A stretch of 64,000 nt of DNA from Tahibacter aquaticus. GTDB lineage: Bacteria; Pseudomonadota; Gammaproteobacteria; Xanthomonadales; Rhodanobacteraceae. Both the position numbers and the translations under genes were made by a program. This document shows positions 18,101-26,385 of this stretch, piece by piece. The notes under the pieces are model-generated. The model was given only the letters and a program-made list of their open reading frames with translations. It made no database searches and was not told where the DNA came from. The stretch is taken from assembly GCF_004363655.1 (NCBI RefSeq), contig NZ_SNZH01000020.1, positions 62,001 through 126,000 on the forward strand, written 5' to 3'. Numbering within the stretch: position 1 is the stretch's first letter; every line of letters starts with the position of its first letter.

Positions 18101-18851
18101 CGACATCCAGGCGCAGCCCCGCAAGATCATTTCCTCGCCGATCTGGTCCGGACTTGAAGACGACAACGTCAGCTACAACGCGAGCTACACCAACGTGCAC
18201 GAGCTGATCCCCTGGCGCACGCTGACCGGCCGCCAGCAGTTCTACCAGGACCACGAATGGATGCGCGACTTCGGCGAAGGCCTCATGAGCTATCGCCCGC
18301 CGGTCGACACCAAGACGATCAAGCCCATATTCGGCAAGAAGCCCAACGGCAACACCGAAATCGTACTGAACTGGATCACGCCGCACCAGAAGTGGGGCAT
18401 CCACAGCACCTACAGCGACAACCTGATCATGCAGACGTTGTCGCGCGGTGGTCCCATCGTCTGGCTCAGCGAGGATGACGCGAAACGCGCTGGCATCGAG
18501 GACAACGACTGGATAGAGCTTTTCAACGTCAACGGCGCCATCGCAGCGCGCGCGGTGGTCAGCCAGCGCGTGATGAATGGCATCGCAATGATGTATCACG
18601 CGCAGGAGCGCATCATTAACACGCCCGGTTCCGAGATCACCGGCACCCGCGGCGGCATCCATAATTCTGTGACCCGCGTGGTGGTCAAGCCCACGCACAT
18701 GATCGGCGGCTACGCCCAGCTCGCCTACGGCTTCAACTACTACGGCACGGTGGGCACCAACCGTGACGAACTCGTAATCGTGCGCAAGATGAGCACAGTC
18801 GACTGGCTCGACGGAGAACCCGTGCCTCCATCGGCCAAGGAGGTGGCGTGA
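15108..18851 (+). CDS. narG: Respiratory nitrate reductase alpha subunit
   Basis: A 1247-residue molybdenum catalytic subunit, full length, that reduces nitrate to nitrite on the cytoplasmic side using quinol electrons. The N-terminal FS0 cluster ligands are seen in STHGVNCTGSCSWK with the last cysteine in RGCPRGASYSWYLY. The molybdenum-coordinating aspartate region is WYNSRYLIAWGSNVPQTRTP near residue 245. The twin-arginine-like RRRW segment near the N-terminus is the family's vestigial export motif. Stop overlaps the narH start. Confidence 0.96.
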   Translation: MSYFLDRLNFFKPASEPFSDGHGAARREDRSWEDSYRRRWQYDKIVRSTHGVNCTGSCSWKVYVKNGLVTWETQQTDYPRTRPDLPNHEPRGCPRGASYSWYLYSANRVKYPLVRSALLKLWREARRTGAPVEAWASIIADPEQSRSYKSKRGMGGFVRSSWDEVNEIIAAANLHTVKAFGPDRVVGFSPIPAMSMVSYAAGARYLSLLGGACLSFYDWYCDLPPSSPQVWGEQTDVPESADWYNSRYLIAWGSNVPQTRTPDAHFFTEARYNGTKTVAITPDYSEVAKLTDHWLHPKQGTDAALAFAMGHVILREFHVDNPSPYFTAYCRQYSDMPLLVRLERRPDGRLVPERFLRAADLGGLGERNNPEWKTLAYDEISGALVVPNGSVGFRWGEKGKWNIEEKDSAGRATLLRLSLAGVHDGLEPVSFPYFGGVEHAYWIESKFEDVLERTIPVRRLALGDGKEWLVATVYDLLLAQYGVDRGFGGGHVAASYDDNVPGTPAWQEKITGVPRADVIQIAREFARTADKTRGRAMIIVGAAMNHWFHNDMNYRGLINMLVMCGCVGQSGGGWAHYVGQEKLRPQSGWTPVAFGLDWSKPPRQMNGTSFFYFNSSQYRYEKLGVEEILSPLADRSRHTGSLADYNLRAVRMGWLPAVPQLNTNPLQLMREAEKAGIPPVDYAVGKLKDGSLDFAFADPEAPENYPRNLFIWRSNLLGSSGKGHEYMLKHLLGTRHGLQGKDLGERGATKPEEVKWRDEAPEGKLDLLVTLDFRMCTTALYSDIVLPTATWYEKDDLNTSDMHPFIHPLSKAVDPAWEARSDWEIFKGIARSVSAMAPGVLGVEKDLVLVPTLHDTPNEIAMPYGVTDWKKGECELIPGKTAPSMVVVERDYPNLYRKFTSLGPLLDQQGNGGKGMSWETGHEVEFLARLNREVAEPGVSQGRPRLDTAIDVAEAILHLAPETNGHVAVKAWKSLESFTGRSHTHLAEGKEHEAIRFRDIQAQPRKIISSPIWSGLEDDNVSYNASYTNVHELIPWRTLTGRQQFYQDHEWMRDFGEGLMSYRPPVDTKTIKPIFGKKPNGNTEIVLNWITPHQKWGIHSTYSDNLIMQTLSRGGPIVWLSEDDAKRAGIEDNDWIELFNVNGAIAARAVVSQRVMNGIAMMYHAQERIINTPGSEITGTRGGIHNSVTRVVVKPTHMIGGYAQLAYGFNYYGTVGTNRDELVIVRKMSTVDWLDGEPVPPSAKEVA

Positions 18852-20398
18852 TGAAAGTCCGTGCCCAAATCGCGATGGTCCTCAACCTCGACAAGTGCAT
18901 CGGTTGCCATACCTGCTCGATCACCTGCAAGAACGTCTGGACCTCGCGCGAAGGCGTCGAGTACGCCTGGTTTAACAACGTCGAAACGAAGCCCGGCGTG
19001 GGCTATCCCAAGGAATGGGAAAACCAGCAGAAGTGGAACGGCGGCTGGGTCCGCGACGGTGCCGGCCGACTGCAGCTCAAGGCCGGTGGTCGCTTCCGCC
19101 TGCTCGCCAAGATCTTCGCCAATCCCGATCTGCCTCAGATCGACGACTACTACGAGCCGTTCGACTTCGACTACCAGCATCTGCACCAAGCGCCGGAGGG
19201 CCAGCACCAACCGACGGCGCGTCCGCGCTCGCTGATCAGCGGCGAACGCATGCAGAAAATCCACTGGGGACCGAATTGGGAGGAAATCCTCGGTACCGAG
19301 TTCGCCAAGCGCTCCAAGGACACGAACTTCGACGGCGTGCAGCGCGAGATCTACGGTGCGTTCGAGAAGACCTTCATGATGTATCTGCCGCGCCTGTGCG
19401 AGCACTGCCTTAATCCGGCCTGCGTCGCATCGTGCCCCAGCGGCGCGATCTACAAGCGCGAGGAGGACGGCATCGTCCTGATCGACCAGGACAAGTGCCG
19501 CGGTTGGCGCATGTGCGTCTCGGCCTGCCCGTACAAGAAAATCTATTACAACTGGAAATCAGGTAAATCAGAGAAATGCATCTTTTGCTATCCGCGCATT
19601 GAGATGGGCGAGCCGACCGTGTGCGCCGAGACCTGCGTCGGACGAATCCGCTATCTCGGCGTCCTTCTCTATGACGCCGACCGCATCGAAGCCGCCGCTA
19701 ACGTGGCCAACGAGAAGGAACTCTATCCGGCGCACCTGGACGTGTTCCTCGACCCGCGCGATCCGGAGATCGTCGCGGCTGCGCGCGCCGAAGGCATTCC
19801 CGACAGCTGGCTGGACGCTGCGCAGGCCTCGCCGGTCTACAAGCTCGCGATCGACTGGAAGCTCGCGCTGCCGCTACACCCGGAATACCGCACCCTGCCG
19901 ATGGTCTGGTACGTGCCGCCTCTGTCGCCGATCCAGTCGGCCGCCGATGCGGGCCGTATCGGCAAGAACGGCGAACTCCCCGACGTCTCTTCGCTGCGTA
20001 TCCCGGTGCGCTACTTGGCCAACCTGCTGACGGCCGGCGACGAACGGCCCGTCGTCGTGGCGCTGGAACGCATGCTCGCGATGCGCGCCTGGCGCCGCGC
20101 GATGAACGTGGACGGCGTGGAGGACGACGAGGTGCTCGCTCAGGTCGGCCTTACCCGCGCGCAGGCCGAGGAAATGTACCGGTACCTTGCGATCGCGAAC
20201 TACGAGGACCGCTTCGTCATACCCAGCGCCCACCGCGAATACGCCAACGACGCCTTTGGCGAACGCGGCGGGTGCGGCTTCACCTTCGGCGAGGGCTGCT
20301 CGCCTGGTTCCGACGGCGCCGCCTTGTTCGGCGGGCGGGCCACAACGACCTACCAAGTGCCGCCTGCGCGCCAGAAATCGGAGAGGGAGCGAGCATGA
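18851..20398 (+). CDS. narH: Respiratory nitrate reductase beta subunit
   Basis: A 515-residue iron-sulfur subunit that carries electrons from NarI to NarG. Four cysteine groups are visible: CIGCHTCSITCKNVW near residue 16, CEHCLNPACVASCPSG near 183, CRGWRMCVSACPYKK near 216, and KCIFCYPRIEMGEPTVC near 243; the tryptophan in the third group (CRGW) marks the 3Fe-4S cluster as in E. coli. ATG 18851 shares bases with the narG stop and is preferred to the preceding GTG. Confidence 0.96.
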   Translation: MKVRAQIAMVLNLDKCIGCHTCSITCKNVWTSREGVEYAWFNNVETKPGVGYPKEWENQQKWNGGWVRDGAGRLQLKAGGRFRLLAKIFANPDLPQIDDYYEPFDFDYQHLHQAPEGQHQPTARPRSLISGERMQKIHWGPNWEEILGTEFAKRSKDTNFDGVQREIYGAFEKTFMMYLPRLCEHCLNPACVASCPSGAIYKREEDGIVLIDQDKCRGWRMCVSACPYKKIYYNWKSGKSEKCIFCYPRIEMGEPTVCAETCVGRIRYLGVLLYDADRIEAAANVANEKELYPAHLDVFLDPRDPEIVAAARAEGIPDSWLDAAQASPVYKLAIDWKLALPLHPEYRTLPMVWYVPPLSPIQSAADAGRIGKNGELPDVSSLRIPVRYLANLLTAGDERPVVVALERMLAMRAWRRAMNVDGVEDDEVLAQVGLTRAQAEEMYRYLAIANYEDRFVIPSAHREYANDAFGERGGCGFTFGEGCSPGSDGAALFGGRATTTYQVPPARQKSERERA

Positions 20399-21081
20399 AA
20401 GTCCTGAAACTGGTCGGCGTACTGCTGGACTATCCGCAAGAGGAACTGTGGTCGCATCGCGATGCGCTGCTGCAGGCCTGCGTCGAGTGCGCCCTGCCGC
20501 CCGCGTCGGCGCATCGGCTGCAGGTGTTCGCGCAGGCGCTGCTCGCGCTGGAACCCATGGCAGCACAGGAACGCTGGCTGGGTCTGTTCGACCGCGGCCG
20601 CGCCATGAGCCTGCTGCTGTTCGAGCACATCCACGGCGAATCGCGCGACCGGGGCCAGGCCATGGTCGACCTGATCGAAACTTACCGCCGCGGCGGTCTT
20701 GAACTCGACGCGCGCGAGCTTCCCGACTACCTGCCCTTGGTGCTCGAGTACCTTTCCGGGCGACCCGAGGCTGAGGTCGTCGACTGGCTTGGCCATGTTG
20801 CGCAGATCGTCGCGCTGCTGGCGGGGCGCGCCGCAGAGCGCGAAAGCCCTTACGCGACACTGCTCGAAATCCTGGTGGAGATTAGCCAGGGCAAGGTTGA
20901 TCTCGCCCTGATGCGACGCAAAGCCCGCGACGAAACGCGCGATGACACGCCCGAGGCCATAGACCGTGTGTGGGAGGAAGAGGCCGTGCGCTTCGGTGTC
21001 GAGCCCCCCCAGGACGAGTGCTCACCGCCGCGCCGGCTACCGGCCGGCGCCCACCCGCACGAATCGCAGGTGAGTCCATGA
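20395..21081 (+). CDS. narJ: Nitrate reductase molybdenum cofactor assembly chaperone
   Basis: A 228-residue TorD-like chaperone needed for cofactor insertion into NarG and not part of the final enzyme. Seen: LVGVLLDYPQEELW at the start, LSLLLFEHIHGESRDRGQAM-like core (SLLLFEHIHGESRDRGQAMV) near residue 65-84, and LPDYLPLVLEYLS near 105, all NarJ hallmarks. Start overlaps the narH stop by four bases and its own stop overlaps narI. Confidence 0.93.
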   Translation: MKVLKLVGVLLDYPQEELWSHRDALLQACVECALPPASAHRLQVFAQALLALEPMAAQERWLGLFDRGRAMSLLLFEHIHGESRDRGQAMVDLIETYRRGGLELDARELPDYLPLVLEYLSGRPEAEVVDWLGHVAQIVALLAGRAAERESPYATLLEILVEISQGKVDLALMRRKARDETRDDTPEAIDRVWEEEAVRFGVEPPQDECSPPRRLPAGAHPHESQVSP

Positions 21082-21782
21082 ACGCCGTTAACTACATCAT
21101 GTTCCAGATCTTTCCGTACGTCGCACTGGCCGTGTTCGCGATCGGCTGCTGGGCGCGCTTCGATCATGGCGCCTACACCTGGCGCAGCGGCTCAAGCCAG
21201 CTGCTGTCGAGCAGGTGGATGCGACTGGGCAGCAACGCGTTCCACATCGGCGTCCTTGCCATCCTCGGCGGCCACCTGGTCGGCCTGCTCACGCCGCATT
21301 CGGTCTATGAGCACTTCATGACGAGTGGCCAGAAGCAGCTCCTCGCGATGGTGGTCGGCGGCCTGTTCGGCCTGCTCTGCCTCGTCGGCATGAGCCTGCT
21401 GCTCGTGCGCCGCATCGCCAACGCGCGCATCCGCGCCACCGGCAGCGGCCGCGATCTTGCCGTCCTGGTATTGCTTTTTGCGCAGCTCCTCCTCGGCCTC
21501 GGCTCCATCGTCGTCTCCGCCGGCCACATGGACGGCTCGCAGATGGTGAAGCTCGGCGAATGGGCGCAGCACATCGTCACCTTGCGCGGCGGCGCCGCCG
21601 ACTACGTGGCTGACGCCCACTGGATCTACAAGGCGCACGTCACGCTGGGGCTTACCCTGATCCTGATCACGCCGTTCACGCGGCTGGTCCACGTCTGGAG
21701 CATTCCACTGGGCTACGTCGTCCGCCCATACCAGATCGTGCGCCGCCGCACGGCGCCGCTCGACTACTCCAGCCGCCGGTGA
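21078..21782 (+). CDS. narI: Respiratory nitrate reductase gamma subunit (cytochrome b)
   Basis: A 234-residue membrane cytochrome with five predicted helices that oxidises quinol. Heme ligand candidates are His56 and His66 (FHIGVLAILGGHLVGL) and histidines in KAHVTLGLTL and TRLVHVWSIP near the C-terminus. The C-terminal GYVVRPYQIVRRR is a family signature. Full length, start coupled to narJ. Confidence 0.94.
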   Translation: MNAVNYIMFQIFPYVALAVFAIGCWARFDHGAYTWRSGSSQLLSSRWMRLGSNAFHIGVLAILGGHLVGLLTPHSVYEHFMTSGQKQLLAMVVGGLFGLLCLVGMSLLLVRRIANARIRATGSGRDLAVLVLLFAQLLLGLGSIVVSAGHMDGSQMVKLGEWAQHIVTLRGGAADYVADAHWIYKAHVTLGLTLILITPFTRLVHVWSIPLGYVVRPYQIVRRRTAPLDYSSRR

Positions 21783-21786
21783 CGCC

Positions 21787-22686
21787 ATGCGAACGACCAT
21801 TCCCATCCTGCTGGACAGCCGCCCGCAACGGGCTACCAGTCCCGGCGAAACGCCCCGCCCTGGGCTCGCCGGACACGACACCGACAGCTCGCCGAGCCGT
21901 CCGCCGCCGGGTCCGGCGCCTGTCTTCGTTCATGTCGGCGCCACCGCGATCAGCGAAGCGGAGATCGCGCGCGAGATGCAGCACCACCGCGCAGACCATC
22001 CGCAACGGGCACGCGCCGATGCCGCCCGGGCGTTGGTCGTGCGCGAGTTGCTGAGGCTGGAAATCCACCGCCTCAGCCTGGCCGGTGCGGCACGGCCCGA
22101 AGGCCCAGAGACGCACGAAGAGGCCGAGGTTGCGCTGCTGATCGAACGCGAAGTGCCGACACCAGCACCCGAGGAAGCCGACTGCCGCCGTTATTTCGAC
22201 GCGAACCGCGACCGCATGCATGAAGCGGACGCCGCTCGCGTGCGCCACATCCTGCTTCCAGCACTGCCCGGCGATGGCGCCGGCCGCAACAAGGCACGCG
22301 AGCTCGGCGAACAGCTGATTGATCAGCTCCGGCGGGAACCGGCGCGCTTCGAACAACTCGCACGCCTGCATTCGGCCTGTCCTTCCCGCAACGAGGGCGG
22401 CAATCTCGGATGGGTTTCATCCGGCGACACCGTGCCGGAATTCGAGCGCCAGGTGTTCCGCCTCAAGCCGGGGCTGGCCGGTCTGACCGTCGAGAGTCGT
22501 TACGGCCATCACGTCGTTGTGCTGGATGAGCACAGACCCGGCCAGCCCCTGTCTTTTGCCGCCTGTCGCGAGCGCATCGCCGCCTACCTCGAAACCCAGG
22601 TCAAGCAGAACGCACTGCACCAGTACCTCAACATCCTGGCCGAGCGGCACGGCGTCCGCGGCCTGGAGATGTTTGAGGCTGCCTGA
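21787..22686 (+). CDS. Parvulin-type peptidyl-prolyl isomerase in the nar operon
   Basis: A 299-residue protein. The N-terminal 50 residues are Pro/Ser-rich with no signal peptide; residues about 50-130 are a helical SurA/NifM-like part, and about 145-250 form a PpiC rotamase domain (VRHILLP, NEGGNLGWVSSGDTVPEFE, GLTVESRYGHHVVVLDE). Isomerases of this kind follow narI in several denitrifiers, where they are thought to help assemble the reductase. It starts four bases after narI ends. Confidence 0.85.
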   Translation: MRTTIPILLDSRPQRATSPGETPRPGLAGHDTDSSPSRPPPGPAPVFVHVGATAISEAEIAREMQHHRADHPQRARADAARALVVRELLRLEIHRLSLAGAARPEGPETHEEAEVALLIEREVPTPAPEEADCRRYFDANRDRMHEADAARVRHILLPALPGDGAGRNKARELGEQLIDQLRREPARFEQLARLHSACPSRNEGGNLGWVSSGDTVPEFERQVFRLKPGLAGLTVESRYGHHVVVLDEHRPGQPLSFAACRERIAAYLETQVKQNALHQYLNILAERHGVRGLEMFEAA

Positions 22687-22713
22687 TTTCCTTCGCCGGC
22701 AAGCATTCCCTCC

Positions 22714-24039
22714 ATGAACTCACCCTCCCCCGCACAGCAACATACTGCCCTTTGGGCCGGTACCGCCGCCTTCACTGTGAGTTTTGCGGTTTGGACGATC
22801 TTCTCCATCATCGGCGTACAGATCAAAGCCGAGCTGGGCCTGAACGACACCCAGTTCGGCCTGCTCGTCGCTACGCCCATCCTCACTGGCTCGCTCTCGC
22901 GCATTTTCCTGGGCGTGTGGACCGAGCAACTTGGCGGGCGCCTCATTTTCAGTGCCGTGATGCTGGCCGGCGCCGGCGCCACCTGGCTGCTGACCTGGGC
23001 GGACACTTATCCGACCTATCTGCTGGCTGCGCTCGGCGTCGGCATCGCCGGCGGCAGTTTCACCGTCGTGATCACGTATGTCTCGAAGTGGTTTCCCAAG
23101 GAGCGCCAGGGAACAGCGCTGGGCATCGTCGGCGCGGGCAACATCGGTTCGGCCGTGACTAAGCTGTTCGCGCCGCTGGTGATGGTGGCCGTGGGCTGGC
23201 ATGGAGTCGCGCGCATCTGGGCGGTGGCGCTAGCGGTCTCTGCCGTCATCTTCTACTTGGTCACCAGTGACGAGCCCGACGTCGTCGAGCGACGCGCCAA
23301 GGGCGTGCAGGCAGTGCCGTTCCTGGTGCAGTTGCAGCCCCTGAGAAACCTGCAGGTCTGGCGCTTCTCGCTCTACTATTTCTTCGTGTTCGGCGCTTTC
23401 GTCGCGCTGGCACTTTGGCTCCCGCGCTACCTAGTCGGCGCTTACGGACTTGACCTGAAGACTGCCGGCATGATTGCCGCGGCCTACTCGATTCCGGCCA
23501 GCCTGTTCCGCGTTGTCGGCGGCTGGGCCTCGGACAGATACGGCGCCCGCAAGGTGATGTACTGGACCTTTATCGGCTCGGTGATCTGCACTTTCCTGCT
23601 GTCCTACCCGAGCACGAGCTATGTCGTGCAGGGCATCAAGGGCCCCATTGCATTCACTCTGGCCGTCGGCGTCCTGCCCTTCACCATGCTGGTGTTCGCG
23701 CTCGGGTTCTTCATGTCGCTGGGAAAAGCCGCGGTCTACAAGCACATACCGGTCTACTACCCGGATAACGTCGGTTCGGTGGCCGGCGTGGTAGGCATGA
23801 TCGGCGGCCTCGGCGGCTTCATCCTGCCCATCGCGTTCGGCGTGCTGAACGACCTGATCGGCGTATGGACGAGCTGCTTCATGCTGCTGTTCGTGCTGGT
23901 TGCGATAGCCCTGACCTGGATGCATTTCGCAATACGCCGCATGGAGCTCGCCCGCCATCCGCAGGTGGCGCGCGACACCGACCTGCCGGAGATCATGCAG
24001 GTGGCAGGCAGCGCGCCGGCGCTGCGTAGAGACGGTTAG
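22714..24039 (+). CDS. narK: Nitrate transporter, NarK1-type
   Basis: A 441-residue, 12-helix major facilitator. The start WAGTAAFTVSFAVWTIFSIIG and the nitrate signature YVSKWFPKERQGTALGIVGAGNIG match NarK1/NasA-type nitrate:proton symporters, which lack the longer NarK2 N-terminus. With the other NarK at 13619 it forms the pair often found flanking or fused in denitrifiers: one imports nitrate at the start, the other exchanges nitrite. Last gene of the nar operon; a strong hairpin follows its stop. Confidence 0.9.
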   Translation: MNSPSPAQQHTALWAGTAAFTVSFAVWTIFSIIGVQIKAELGLNDTQFGLLVATPILTGSLSRIFLGVWTEQLGGRLIFSAVMLAGAGATWLLTWADTYPTYLLAALGVGIAGGSFTVVITYVSKWFPKERQGTALGIVGAGNIGSAVTKLFAPLVMVAVGWHGVARIWAVALAVSAVIFYLVTSDEPDVVERRAKGVQAVPFLVQLQPLRNLQVWRFSLYYFFVFGAFVALALWLPRYLVGAYGLDLKTAGMIAAAYSIPASLFRVVGGWASDRYGARKVMYWTFIGSVICTFLLSYPSTSYVVQGIKGPIAFTLAVGVLPFTMLVFALGFFMSLGKAAVYKHIPVYYPDNVGSVAGVVGMIGGLGGFILPIAFGVLNDLIGVWTSCFMLLFVLVAIALTWMHFAIRRMELARHPQVARDTDLPEIMQVAGSAPALRRDG

Positions 24040-24040
24040 T

Positions 24041-24070
24041 TTGCCCGCGTTGTGATCGCAACGTGGGCAA
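24041..24070. terminator. Strong 12-bp hairpin between convergent units
   Basis: TTGCCCGCGTTG (24041-24052) pairs with CAACGTGGGCAA (24059-24070) through 12 pairs including one G-U, with a 6-base loop. It starts one base after the narK1 stop codon and lies before the end of a leftward gene, so it probably ends both units. No clear T-run. Confidence 0.65.
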
Positions 24071-24086
24071 TGCGACCGCCGTCGGA

Positions 24087-24464
24087 TCAGCCACCGATCA
24101 ACGGACGGCTGTGGTCGCCGAGATGCGACAGCAGCAGGAACCCGGACATCAGCAGCGCATTCAGCGCCCAGGTCACGGTGAGGAAGCGCGCCACCTGGCC
24201 GTAGCGCAGATCGCGGACATTGTCAGCGTTCACCCAGACCAGCCGGGTGATCAGCAGCGAATAGGAAGCGAACCCCGCCAGCGCCAGCGCGAACAGCGGA
24301 GTGCCCGTTTTGTCGAAGGCGAACAGTATCGCCGCGAACAGTAACTGGCTGCAGAACACGCCGTAGATCCAGAACACCCGCCACAGCGGCCGGGTGCCGC
24401 GCGTTTCCGGCGATAGCCAAGTCGGCAGCGCGTGATGAACAGAATCAATTGAGTCGGCGTTCAT
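24087..24464 (-). CDS. Small membrane protein
   Basis: A 125-residue protein with three predicted membrane helices: VFWIYGVFCSQLLFAAILFA, LFALALAGFASYSLLITRLV and a C-terminal FLTVTWALNALLMSGFLLL, with the N-terminus probably cytoplasmic. An AGGG motif lies just upstream of the start. Last gene of the leftward nnrS unit, after a 178-base gap. Family not recognised; position suggests a link to nitrogen-oxide metabolism. Confidence 0.6.
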   Translation of the reverse strand: MNADSIDSVHHALPTWLSPETRGTRPLWRVFWIYGVFCSQLLFAAILFAFDKTGTPLFALALAGFASYSLLITRLVWVNADNVRDLRYGQVARFLTVTWALNALLMSGFLLLSHLGDHSRPLIGG

Positions 24465-24642
24465 GGCAACCCTCCAGGTAGTGAGTGATGCGACGCACTG
24501 CTGCGCGCGCCTGGGTGCAGCGAATGGAACTTACGACCGCGAGCCGCGCAGCGCAAGGCGGCGCCCGTTGCCGCTGAAAAACATCGGTCGCCAAGTCTTT
24601 CCTGCGGGCAGCCGGTCGGCGCAATGCCAGCGCCGTGGCGGC

Positions 24643-25053
24643 TCAGCGGCGTTGCAGATGAACCAGGTTTCCAACCTTGTCCACGGCGAGAAAGCGGGCA
24701 ATCTGTCCACCCTTGATCTGCTCGACCATCATGCGCATGGGCTGCACGGCCTCGTCGCCATTCGGCGGATGCCCGCCGCGGCCAGACAAAGCCGCGACGA
24801 ACAGCAGATGCCAGTCCGCTCCGGCCGCGCGCGACTCCTCGGACAGCGCCGCGAAATTCGCTATTTCCTCTGGACGCTTGTCGACGCATACGACGGGCGC
24901 CAGCGCGCCGCCCTCGCCGCGTTCGAACGCACGCTGCTCGGTTTCGGCGGCGTCGGGCGGCAGCTCAGCCGCAGCGAACACGAGCAGCAATCGCTGGGGT
25001 TCGGGCTGCGTCCGGGCAGCCTGTAGCAGATCATCGAAGGTTACGAGTTCCAT
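24643..25053 (-). CDS. Hypothetical protein (sometimes annotated ribonucleotide reductase alpha)
   Basis: A 136-residue soluble protein. The start MELVTFDDLL at 25053 is chosen because GGGGGAG lies four bases upstream. The sequence FDDLLQAARTQPEPQRLLLVFAAAELP, an acidic middle, VVCVDKRPEEI and WHLLFVAALSGRGG defines a small conserved group in beta/gamma-proteobacteria. Some database entries name it ribonucleotide reductase subunit alpha, but it has none of the catalytic features and I give that name no weight. It follows nnrS in the same direction. Confidence 0.65.
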   Translation of the reverse strand: MELVTFDDLLQAARTQPEPQRLLLVFAAAELPPDAAETEQRAFERGEGGALAPVVCVDKRPEEIANFAALSEESRAAGADWHLLFVAALSGRGGHPPNGDEAVQPMRMMVEQIKGGQIARFLAVDKVGNLVHLQRR

Positions 25054-25152
25054 CAGCTCCCCCACGTAGTCATTGCAGATCATTGACAGTATTCACGTTG
25101 AATCATTGCTGCATCCGCGTAGTCGGGTGCATCGGCGACGCCCGCCGGCGCC

Positions 25153-26385
25153 TCATTCCGGTGCCCGTGGCCCCACGCACCCCCAGGCGCCGTCACCACG
25201 ACGACGTGCAAGGTCGACGCCACCCCGCCACAGCCATAGGGCGAAACCCGACGACCACAGGAAACCCGCGCACCACCATAGAGGTAGTGCGTGCAGTCCA
25301 GCCATGCCGGCCAGCGCGCGCACCAGCGCTGCGCCGAGCAGCATCAGCGCCGCCAGCGGCAACCAGCGCCCTTCGTCCGGGGACAAACCGATATGCATAC
25401 GGCCGGCGATGCAGAACACGACGAACACGCCCTGCCCAAGTGCGCCGACGGCGAGCACGTGCAGGCCGGCGCTCGGTGGAATCGAGGCGCCCAGACGCGC
25501 AGCACCGTCGAGCAGATAACCCAGCCCCAGCAGCCAGGGCAGCGTGTACAGCAGCGCCACCCAGCGCCGCGCCAGCACTCGCGTATGCGGCCAGTCGCCG
25601 AGCAGCCCTAGACTGGCTGCCCCCGCGCCGAGCCCCAGCCAGCCGGCGACACCCTGCGCCCCGGCGAGGACCGCGAGTGCATGTAGGACGATCAACAGCG
25701 CTGCGATATGCCGGCGCGGTGGCCGCGCCAGATAGTCTGGCTCGGCGCCGGCTTCCTCGAGGCAGCGGTTGACCACACGCATCGAGATACGCGCCAGTTT
25801 CAGCACGATCAGCGGCAGCATCAGATGCAGGATGAGGCGCAGGCCGGCCAACGGATCCGCAAACAGGACGCCGCCGATCGCCAGGTCAAGGCTGCACAGC
25901 GTCGCTGCCAGCAGCACGGCGGCTAGCGCCGCCCAGAGATCGAGTTGACGCCGCGCTGGATCCTGCCAGATCGCGCGCGTCAGCACGAGCAGCAGCCACA
26001 GGCACAGTGCCGTCTGGAGCAGAGCCAGCGGCCAGACGCCAATCAGCACGATCGCCGCCGCTGCCGCGCGGGCGCCGAGCCAGAGCGCGAACAATCCCAG
26101 TGAAATGCGCCGGCCGAAGCCACGGGCGCTGGTGAATTCGGGCACAGCAGTCAGGCTGAAGCCGATCACTGATGCGAGGCCGAAGCCGAGGATCAACTCG
26201 TGCGCGTGCCAAGCCGTTACGCCACCGGGAAATGCCGGTGCGCGTAACCGGCCGCCCAGCACGGCCAGCCACGCCGGAACGTACAGCGCGGCGACGGCCG
26301 CCCCGGCGAGGAAGAATGGTCGCAGTCCGCACTGCCAAAGCGGCCACCGCAGCAATTGCAGATACGCGGTCCGTAAAGTCAGCAT
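25153..26385 (-). CDS. nnrS: NnrS family membrane protein
   Basis: A 410-residue polytopic membrane protein with about 12 helices. Family signatures are PLWQCGLRPFFLAGA at the start, WHAHELILGFGLASVIGFSL (histidines that bind heme/copper in NnrS) and HVLAVGALGQGVFVVFCIAGRMH. NnrS proteins relieve nitric-oxide stress in denitrifiers and pathogens by an unclear mechanism. The start at 26385 overlaps the end of the ABC ATPase gene by seven bases; a GTG/ATG start 48 bases earlier is rejected because it lies inside that gene. Coupling with an importer is notable. Confidence 0.88.
   Translation of the reverse strand: MLTLRTAYLQLLRWPLWQCGLRPFFLAGAAVAALYVPAWLAVLGGRLRAPAFPGGVTAWHAHELILGFGLASVIGFSLTAVPEFTSARGFGRRISLGLFALWLGARAAAAAIVLIGVWPLALLQTALCLWLLLVLTRAIWQDPARRQLDLWAALAAVLLAATLCSLDLAIGGVLFADPLAGLRLILHLMLPLIVLKLARISMRVVNRCLEEAGAEPDYLARPPRRHIAALLIVLHALAVLAGAQGVAGWLGLGAGAASLGLLGDWPHTRVLARRWVALLYTLPWLLGLGYLLDGAARLGASIPPSAGLHVLAVGALGQGVFVVFCIAGRMHIGLSPDEGRWLPLAALMLLGAALVRALAGMAGLHALPLWWCAGFLWSSGFALWLWRGGVDLARRRGDGAWGCVGPRAPE

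Noticed and set aside
15000-18698. A 1232-codon open frame on the minus strand opposite narG
   Set aside because: It mirrors narG codon by codon; GC-rich third positions keep the complementary frame open. It has no start context, no recognisable domain, and low-complexity composition.
24643-25053. Ribonucleotide reductase alpha subunit, as some databases label this group
   Set aside because: A 136-residue protein without the catalytic cysteines, the ten-stranded barrel or the ATP cone cannot be NrdA.
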